DNA from: Branchiostoma floridae
Taxonomy: Eukaryota; Chordata; Leptocardii; Amphioxiformes; Branchiostomatidae
NCBI RefSeq assembly: GCF_000003815.2
Contig: NC_049986.1
Span: forward strand, 19,361,006 to 19,425,005
Length of the DNA: 64,000 bases
Reading direction: 5' to 3'
Each line of letters opens with the position of its first letter. Positions within the stretch are counted from its first letter, which is position 1. Below are positions 56,346 to 64,000 of this stretch, piece by piece. Both the position numbers and the translations under genes were made by a program. The notes under the pieces are model-generated. The model was not told where the DNA came from and did no database searches. It was given only the letters and a program-made list of their open reading frames with translations.

Positions 56346-57289
56346 CCTACGTGTCTATCTGCACACACACCGCCGGTTATCAAAGAAGGTGTCATGTTAC
56401 ACAAGCAGGGCTCACGTCTGGAGTCAGGTTACACAAGAAGGGTTCACGTCTAAGGGGTCAGGGGATGCCCGGACAATGACAGAGGAGCATTACTTGTAAA
56501 CACCTGAAAGCCGGCTTGTTGTTAGCCGTGGTGATGAAAAATCGCGCTGTAAAGGATCCCAACGGTGCTTTCCGAAACCGGAGCCTGGTCGGTATGGAAA
56601 TGTGTCGTATGCCATTGGCAGATCCACACAGATTTTATTCGGCGAATAATTGAATGAATGAATGAATGAATGAATAGAAAAATTGAAAACCTCTTGCTAT
56701 TTATATAAATGTCTGTATTTGATAATTTCGTTATGAATACTAGAAGCAAGAGGCTAAAGCTTAAAGGAAGTGAAAGCAAAGAAGAAAGCGGTCGGCGATA
56801 TAGAGAATAAGTCAGAGAATAGTACCCGGTCTATGTTTCCCGGCATTTTTGTCAGAACGTTAACTAACCGACCAAGTTATTTCCAAATATGGTGATGTTT
56901 GTCACGTTGTCACTTCTCCCCAACAACTTGTTTTCTTACCGATTGATGATAACATGGCAAGGGTCAGACAGCCGATCGTGAGTGTTCACTATCGACAGGC
57001 GCCATCTTGGATTAGATAATAGCGGGAGAACATGTTCTATCTCGCATGATATGACCTCTAACCTACGGAAATAGCGGCGACAGATGAACCCTTACGGGTG
57101 TGTAGACTCATATTAACCTTCATATAGTAAGTTGCAGGTCGCCTTTTGATGTTTCGTTTTCTTTTATTATTACTTACTATCAACTGATCGATATCTTATT
57201 CTGATATGATGGAGATTCTCAATAGTAACGAATGAATAAGTTTATGACCGTTACTGTACATGTATGCTCTTCCAAGCACAGGTCAAGCG
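56346..57289. other. unassigned, with (GAAT)n
   Basis: At 56390-56450 GTTACACAAG, AGGGTTCACGTCT or AGGGCTCACGTCT occurs twice, a 37-bp tandem pair. At about 56648-56676 there is a short (GAAT)n run, which may be a degraded retroelement tail. The rest is unassigned. Confidence 0.45.
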
Positions 57290-57301
57290 CCTGTACAAAC
57301 T

Positions 57302-57364
<63 letters not shown>

Positions 57365-57377
57365 TAGTTTGTACAGG
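57290..57377. repeat. 88-bp palindrome with a (TA)n core
   Basis: CCTGTACAAACT (57290-57301) and its exact complement AGTTTGTACAGG (57366-57377) flank about 30 TA units. The whole stretch is self-complementary and could extrude as a cruciform. Length is likely polymorphic. Confidence 0.95.
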
Positions 57378-60300
57378 TTCAACTTCTTGCTACTTCAGGC
57401 AGTTGTAAATGTATGGACAGGACAGATGAAGCTTTTAACACATGACGTATTTGATTGCATAAGGCATGTGAATGTTTGAGCTTTTTTAATTGTCAAAAAC
57501 TAGGGAATTTCGTGGAGATCGTGTCTCTCATTTTTGTACATGTATAACACATAATTATAATTGCACATTGTTCCTTGGTTTCCATGGTAGTTTGATGGCT
57601 CTGCTTCACTAAAATATTGGTAGGCGCGGTTATGGATTGCGATCACATGTTTTTTGGCGACGCCTCAGGGGCGGAGCCGTTCTTATAGCACTGCGATTGA
57701 GTTGCCAGGAATTCTAAAAATTCCACGCATGCATTCCCCAGGGAATTCTTTTTTGCCTACATTTTGCGGGACCGGTCTTTACATAAAGAAGAGAGGAACT
57801 CTAATCTTGGGGCATGGAATAGCCACAAGGTTAGAGTTTGTTTGTGCACACTATTAAACTCTATATTACAGCTTTTTAAAGATATTTCATATTAACTTTC
57901 TGCATGTTAATTTAGACCAAAATGTCACAACTGCTTGTTGTTGTTTTAGATAGGCTTTCGTATAATGAGTAATGTTACGCCTGGCCCTGTAATTGACACT
58001 GGTTCATATAGATGCCGTTTTGAAAACTGTTTTTGATATGTCAAGTATAAAAGATGCAGAGATGAGATTTTCCTTACATTGGGCACGGTACGGTGGACAT
58101 TTAACTCAGACTGACCGTGACTACATGATGCTGGCCTTACTTTTACTTAGCCTTACTGTGTGATAGAAGTGATGTTTTGTATGGGTGTTTTCATTTATTT
58201 GGTGTGTTTTGTATCATGTGCGTTACCTGAATATTGCTATTTCATTGATTTCTCTTTCTTTTTTTTTTTTTGCTTTCATGATGATGTCACATTTGATATT
58301 TGTTGGGATATATCGGTACTCCAATTCATCCGCAACTGGGATTCTTGCTGGCCAGTGAATCATTCTGTAGACCTGCGGGCTACCTGTGGACACAAATAGA
58401 CAAAAACACATAAATAAATAAATGCCATTAATCTGCTTGCTACAATACGTTTTATGCAGGTATGCTCTTCTTGCAGGTCACATGCAAAGTGTGTGAGCCA
58501 ATTATGTTTACAGACTTCATCGATGTTTTAAATGTTGATGGTCATATGTTTGTTAATTGATTATGATAATTTACAATGACTAGCAATGACATATGAACTA
58601 TATGTTACCTAGCTCAACAAAATCACAAATACATCGTCCGATTGGGCTTTATATTTCCAGCTTTACGAGACAAGGGGGCCCCAACCCGCCCCACTTTGTC
58701 CTGACGTTAAACCCTATCTGCTACTCAAATGTCAAGGCCATACTTTGTTCGCGGGACAAGAGATACATTGAAGATTTTTTTTTTCACTAATCAAACAAAT
58801 GTTCTTCTTTTCTGCATAAAGTGTTCATAAAATTTCACTTTGTACACCTACCAAAACCGGATAACATGAAAATCCATTATTTCCGTCTTGAGTAAATCCT
58901 CTTCGGACAATACATGTATTATTTACAAAAACGACGCTGTAATTCCAGAATTAGCTTCTAGGGGACCTAAACTTATGTCATTTTCATTTCTTCCAAAGCA
59001 CAAGATCTGATGACCACCCACAGTTGTGACCATAGAATATTCAGACATAAGACATCAGAACCGGGAGTTTCGCTGCCGAACCAAAAGAAGCCGCTAGGAG
59101 GCTTATGAAATTTCATTATTTCCAGTTTTCGTCACACCTGGTCATAACAGCGCGCCAAGTACAAAACCAATCCATCCTGTCGTTCTTGAGTTATTTGTAC
59201 ACAGACAAGTAAACACTACTGAATAGGTTGAAAAGGTCGGTCGAACACGATTAAAAGTAGCTGAAACTTTAAATAAACAGATATACTGAAGTTATCTAGC
59301 AAAAAAACGACCAAAGAGCAACTAAAAAAATCCAATATCTAAGTGATAATCAATACTTCAGTAATGTTGAGCCAGTAGCAAAATTACAACTGGGTCACTC
59401 GCTCGGATGACGGCATACAATTTATAAAACTAGTTGATACAATGGATCACGCTCCAAAGAACATTTACAACGTAAGTAAAAAGAACATTATTTTATTTTA
59501 GTCGTAGCATTAGCGAACGGTCCCTCACACACAAGGGGCACAAGCGGTACTAATCAAGAGATGAGGCAGGCGCGGCCAAGCCGGTATGGTCATTCTGAGC
59601 AAAGCGTTTTGTTTAATAGTGACCACGAAAACAAAATAGACCAATTAGAGTAAGCCATTTTGCGTAAAAACGTCCATCTGTTCGACTGGGGTTGGATCAT
59701 TACGGCGAGATGGAGTAAGACAATTCAGTTCAAATTCCCCTTCCGGAATTCCCCTGGTCGCCCCCATGCCTGGCTCACAGCGGCTGTGGAAAACGTGTTT
59801 TCGATCCCGTGTTTATTCTTCGCCAGGAATCGGGACAGGGACGGTACGCGACATGAACGGTATAACCATCGTATTTCTGACAAAGAAAATTCAAGATGTT
59901 CTTTACTGATAGATATATGAACTTGAATAGGCATTTTGGTGCCATACTGACACGCAGGGCAGTTTATATTGACGTCTGAGCTAAAATTCGCTGAACACTT
60001 TCCAAAAACTTAGGGCGATTCCAGCCTGCTGACGAACAACTTGAAATAAAAACAGAGTCTGTGACCATCTATACTTTGCTCGAGCATACAATTTGCAAAA
60101 CTGTGGACCACGTAGAGAAAACGTTTTACCGGTGGAAACAAATTAGCCACACAAGACTGCCATACCACAACTCAAGACGGAAAACAAATAGATATGTATG
60201 AAAAAATTCCCAGTCGAAGATATACGCATCAAGCAAGAAAATAAAATCCTCAAAGTCCCAAAATAACCAGAGCTTGCAAGAAGTGATTCATTTCTAATAC

Positions 60301-60691
60301 AGACTTACTTTACCTTACCTAGTCCCATCCTCATTTGTGATATTGCAACTATAGCACGTTTATCGTCACCGATAACACACCATTAAAAAATATCTTTCGA
60401 GCTACGAATTCACTTTACCTTAAAGCAGATGAGCGGACACGGGGGTTGTTTACGGGGTAACGGTTGATTTAAATTGCTACCCCGCTGACCCTGGGCGGCG
60501 ATAAGTCGAAGGGACGGAGAAGAAGACAGGGTACCAGAAACAGGCCCATGATTGAATGATGCTTAGCAGACTGGGTCGGTACTAGTCTACCCTTGGAGAA
60601 CAGTGTTTGAAATGACGGATTTCTTCACAAATTACAAAAAAATACAAAAAAAATGTAAATTACATACATTTAGAAGTCACAACTTTGCTTA
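57378..60691. other. no recognised gene
   Basis: Contains a poly(T) run near 58258-58271. Two loosely similar blocks (CATTATTTCC then a CTTGAGT word) lie near 58870-58900 and 59115-59195. Frames of 60-86 codons have no motif support. A GC-rich patch at about 60440-60530 has no interpretable frame. Confidence 0.35.
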
Positions 60692-60771
60692 AATATCAAT
60701 CAGTCTCCAGTCCGATCTCAAAAATATCCACACAGGATAGATATTTTGAGATTGGACTGGGATCTGATATT
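60692..60771. ncRNA. 80-base hairpin, miRNA-precursor-like
   Basis: The left arm AATATCAATCAGTCTCCAGT continuing CCGATCTCAAAAATATC pairs with the right arm TAGATATTTTGAGATTGGAC continuing TGGGATCTGATATT. Pairing covers about 33 of 36 positions with small internal mismatches and a loop of about 6-9 bases. Size, stem length and small bulges suit a pre-miRNA. It may instead be the whole of a tiny foldback transposon. No family is recognised. Confidence 0.4.
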
Positions 60772-62013
60772 CAGGTCATAACATACCTTGAGACATGTCA
60801 GCTCGTCGGTTGGTCGGACGGTGGACCAGCAATTATCTTGGGGTGCCGGGCAGTCATTCCCGTAACCCGTCGACCGAGAAATAGCACTCCGGGAAGTTGT
60901 CGAAACCAACAAGACAAGAACTCCCCGCTAAATCACCATGCCCCCCGAGTGGTCATCTATGTAGGCGGGAATAACTGCCTGATACCCCGAAAAAAATTTC
61001 TTGCCAACGAGCTAGCCGGTTCCCAGGGCAGTGAGTTCATCTTGCCGCGCCTCTGTGTGCCTTGGCCTGGGCTGCTCCAGAAGCGCTCTGCCAGCCCGCT
61101 CCGGTGTCACCGACTCGACCCGCTGACGACTTGATCTGTACTGAAAAACAGATAGCTGAACACGAAATGACTGCTTTCAGGTTCACCGTCTGATTGGCCA
61201 CAAGCCCGCAGCTGACCTATCGCTGACCAATCACTTATGAGAATCGCCTTTGCTATTTTCAATACTAGAAGATTGATGAACTGAGTGGTCACATGTCGCC
61301 CAGATGTCGCCCAGATGTCGCCCAACTGTTGGGCTGATTCAGCATCCTGGAGGATCTGTTTGTTGTTTGACCTCATGTTACCAACTCGGTTTGACCTAGA
61401 TATGTCATCAGTGATACACACCTTCCTTGGAAATCCCACGGGCCCCACCCCACCTATGATACAGCCAATATCATCGAAGCAAACAAACATTTTGCATTCG
61501 GGCTATGTCTCACGAACTTGAAGCTTGCACCCACATAAGTCACACATTGCAGGTGTTTATGTTGAAACGTAAAAATCTTCCCGGCAAGGTGTCAACCCAA
61601 CCCGAGCGGCCTTTCTTGTGGGTTATGGTATGGTTTAGTAGATGGTGAATAGAGAGCTGTGATGAAGGTACCATTTCTTAAAAGGGAACAGGCCCAACTC
61701 CTCTTAGGCAAATTATTGTACCAAGAGCCAGCGTAATCTTATTTTTATAGGTGTATATAAGCGGCAATTTTTGGTGACTCCGTGACTCTGCGAGGGTGCC
61801 CCTGAGTTTTACTTTCGGGTTCACAACGGTGATCTCAAGTTCTTTCACTATTAGCGAAAATCATTAGTGCCACTCAGTGTGGGAAAGTAGCGAAGTATTT
61901 TTGTCACATGTGCTAGCGCTCTATGTCCGACATCTTTGCATTTTGGGACACATCTTTGGGAACAGCTGTACTAGATATCACATCAAGGGACGTACACTGT
62001 ACCTGAGACACAT
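60772..62013. other. no recognised gene; short CAGATGTCGCCC repeat
   Basis: At about 61290-61330 CAGATGTCGCCC occurs in two and a half tandem copies, followed by CAACTGTTGGGC. A GC-rich patch at 60820-61130 has open frames on both strands but no recognisable domain. Confidence 0.4.
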
Positions 62014-62090
62014 TAATACCTGTACCTAGCCCGTCGAGGCATGAATGTACAATAAAGGTCTTTCATTCATTCATTCATTAATACTGTCGA
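62014..62090 (+). mobile_element. LINE 3' tail with (CATT)n end
   Basis: TGTACCTAGCCCGTCGAGGC, ATGAATGTACAATAAAGGTC, then (TTCA)n. It includes an AATAAA signal and a 4-base repeat tail. A second copy lacking the tail repeats lies at 35868-35935. The body upstream has no coding signal, so only the 3' end is recognised. Confidence 0.65.
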
Positions 62091-63235
62091 AGTTGGGTGA
62101 CTTCGATGGGTTTTCGTGCAAAAATAATTACACGCCTCGTCACTGCTGGTCTGGTTGCTAGGCTTTTTCCATGACCCACACAGGTCAACTCCTCGGCTCT
62201 AGAGCCAACAACGCATTGTCCCTAAGGAAATTCCACAACAGAAACACCCCATCCGTTACCCTGATATAATATTGAGATCGGTGTCGTCAGGCTAGGCAAA
62301 AGGCGTCTCAACACTATTTCTACCTCTTGAAACTGAGCCCATATTTTTATCAGGGAAGTTTCTGATTACATAAAAGGAAAACTGGGGAATGTATAAGGAA
62401 TTATCAGGATATGATCAATTATGTGCCAGCAACAGGTATGACAGACTCTAAATGCAGAACTAAAGCTTTGTAAAGTGCCCTGTTGTATGTACATTTACGT
62501 TGTAAGTTGATCACTATCATCAATAGATATTTCTTGATAATATTAACGTTACATGAAAAAAAGCAGAATCTAAAAAGAAACTCTCCCATTGATTCGATTT
62601 TTTAAAGATTTGTAATATATCTAACGAAACAAGGAAGTGAAATATACAAATACAAATGTAGAAACAAAAACATTTACCTCCAGGTTCTGTAGGTTTATAT
62701 CCAGTTGCGTTCTTGGCCATTTACTAATTCCTCATGTACAAAGGTCCGTTCCTAGATCCTGGAAAATCATCGTCCTTCTCCAAGTTCGTTCGTTCGTTTT
62801 CCAAGTTCAAACCCACTTGTGCCCCATGGCGGGTTTGCCCTCGGGGAGAGTAGAAACCCCCAGGGCGGGCCTGGTGCTTACACAGAAATTTGGCCACTAC
62901 CATCGGTTAACTATTACTTATTCGCACAGAGTCGATTTATTAGCTCCCCTCTCTTCTCTCATCTATCTGTTCTGACCTGTCCTACCATCACTCCTGCTTA
63001 TGTAACCGACGGGGACAGACTATCAAAACCACATGCCCATTGATCATGTCACTCTCTGAGCGAGCCGCCTCTGTCGACCGTCTCAAGAGGGCACAAGGCA
63101 CTGTCTTTCTCAGACGTCTATAGAGTGCTGATCAGCAGGCAAATGCCCCTGCGTCATGAATTTCGGAGGTTTCCATATGGAGCCAAGATGTGACAGAACC
63201 CTAACTTGAAATAAGATACAGTGTAAATCCAGATC
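62091..63235. other. no recognised gene
   Basis: Unassigned. The frame of 112 codons at 62637-62975 has no motif support. Confidence 0.4.
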
Positions 63236-63300
63236 AAAATTGTTGTTTGTTTGTTTGTTTATTCTTTATTTAACTAGGGTAAAGCATGTCGCACTAATCA
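63236..63300 (-). mobile_element. LINE-like 3' tail, inverted
   Basis: TTGTTTGTTTGTTTATTCTT then TATTTAACTAGGGTAAAGC. On the minus strand this is AGTTAAATAAAGAATAAACA followed by (AAAC)n, an AATAAA signal and short-repeat tail. No ORF is attached. Assigned by style. Confidence 0.5.
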
Positions 63301-63794
63301 TGACAAAGCAGAGGTTACAGTCGGGGGAGGGGTGACATTTATATGTTAGTAGAATGGTGTAGTGAGCCGTATTTTTTTTTTTTTATTGAACAAACACATG
63401 AAGGCAAAATAACAGACAAGTAGCGGCCCACTCAAGTTAAGACAACTTATTTCGGTGCCGCTATTTAAAAGAAAATAAGAATAACATATGATTGACAAGA
63501 TGCAGTAAATCTGTGCAAATGGTATACTAGTGTATTGACTGATGGAAGCGCAAGTCCTAGTACCTCCCCCCCCGGAAATATAGGTCACGAAAAAAAAAAA
63601 CATGGTTATAAATGGCCAGTTTGCACAATGAAGTTCTGAGTTGAAGACATAATCAAACAGTTTGTGGAATAGTTGCAAAGGGAAGTACCAAAAAGTAGTA
63701 AATATTTGAGTTTACCATCAGAGAGAGAGAAAATATCTAAAAGATGTCCTACGATCCTAGAAAGTTTTATTTTCTAGTTTTAAAAGCCGTATTT
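63301..63794. other. unassigned, with homopolymer runs
   Basis: A T run at about 63372-63384, a C run near 63568-63575 and an A run near 63590-63600. No gene is seen. Confidence 0.45.
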
Positions 63795-64000
63795 TGTTCA
63801 GCTCAGACCCAAGTGGTCTAAGCTTCGATCCTGTCACCGGTGTTGTGCCCTTGGAAAAGGCACATTACACGACTCTCCGTCACTCAGGTGAAAATGAGAA
63901 CTTAGCTTCGGCTCGGACTCGGATTGGACGTTAAATGGAGGTCCAGTGTTTGAGGACAGCCACACCTTGCGCGTGTAAAAGAAACCACACGCTTATCGAA
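63795..64000 (+). mobile_element. SINE family C, truncated head
   Basis: A B-box-like AAGCTTCGATCCTGTCACC follows a shortened head. Then come GGTGTTGTGCCCTTGGAAAA, AGGCACATTACACGACTC, ACTCAGGTGAAAATGAG, GGACGTTAAATGGAGGTCCA and GTGTTTGAGGACAGCCACAC. The TTGTGCCCTTGG and CAGGTG.AAAATG words parallel family B at 33552, so the two families share a core. It may continue past the window end. Confidence 0.6.

Noticed and set aside
56100-56499. Two overlapping frames with similar N-termini (MNTIFTSHG and MNTISTSHG)
   Set aside because: The similarity comes from the tandem DNA repeat at 55735-56345.
57264-57479. Frame with a long Tyr-Ile repeat
   Set aside because: Translation of the (TA)n tract.
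60685-61134. 149-codon frame in GC-rich sequence
   Set aside because: It begins inside the 60692 hairpin, shows no domain and has competing minus-strand frames.

Overview
This is eukaryotic, gene-poor DNA: no operons, no bacterial-style gene packing, a 100-base assembly gap (17316-17415), and a dense load of tRNA-derived SINEs, small foldback or inverted-repeat transposons, minisatellites and non-LTR retrotransposon fragments. The mix suggests a marine invertebrate chordate, most likely an amphioxus (Branchiostoma). That assignment is inferred from the style of the repeats; no diagnostic host gene is visible.

Host coding content is very small. The one convincing host exon is a first coding exon at 23609-23862 (+). 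It follows a CpG-rich, TATA-less promoter-like stretch with CCAAT boxes (23330-23608) and ends at a GT splice donor at 23863. The predicted N-terminus carries a SUMO-interaction-like motif followed by acidic residues, a sumoylation consensus and an AT-hook-like basic patch, so a nuclear or chromatin protein is plausible. The family is not recognised. The last bases of the exon, its donor and early intron are tandemly duplicated (23841-24270). Much of the rest of the window may be intron or intergenic DNA.

The largest coding unit is a 5'-truncated but otherwise intact L1/Tx1-type LINE on the minus strand (50660-55600). It has a 16-bp target-site duplication, a poly(A) tail, an uninterrupted ORF2 of about 1226 residues (AP endonuclease, reverse transcriptase, C-terminal CCHC knuckle) and the last 42 codons of ORF1. 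It lies about 20 bp beyond a 393-bp MITE with perfect 31-bp inverted repeats (50230-50622).

Layout: 1-9 kb holds a CAGGRCTC-ended MITE, a ~170-bp tandem array, and a 422-bp tandem duplication whose units are themselves imperfect palindromes. 11-13 kb holds two decayed LINE C-terminal fragments. 13-23 kb holds small transposons, SINEs, and a minisatellite with a LINE tail inserted in it. 23-24 kb is the promoter and exon. 29-33 kb holds three related Harbinger-like MITEs and a foldback. 33-48 kb holds SINEs, LINE tails and five tandem-repeat arrays. 49 kb holds a Penelope-like fragment with a hammerhead-like core. 50-56 kb is the MITE, the LINE and a tandem duplication. 57-64 kb is mostly unannotated, with a (TA)n-centred palindrome, an isolated miRNA-precursor-like hairpin and retroelement tails.

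The genes do not form a pathway. What acts together is the retrotransposition machinery (LINE proteins) and the SINEs and MITEs that depend on other elements. I found no convincing new multi-gene system. The strongest leads are the unrecognised exon, the MITE group that shares a core but not its ends, the hammerhead-like ribozyme core and the 60.7-kb hairpin.
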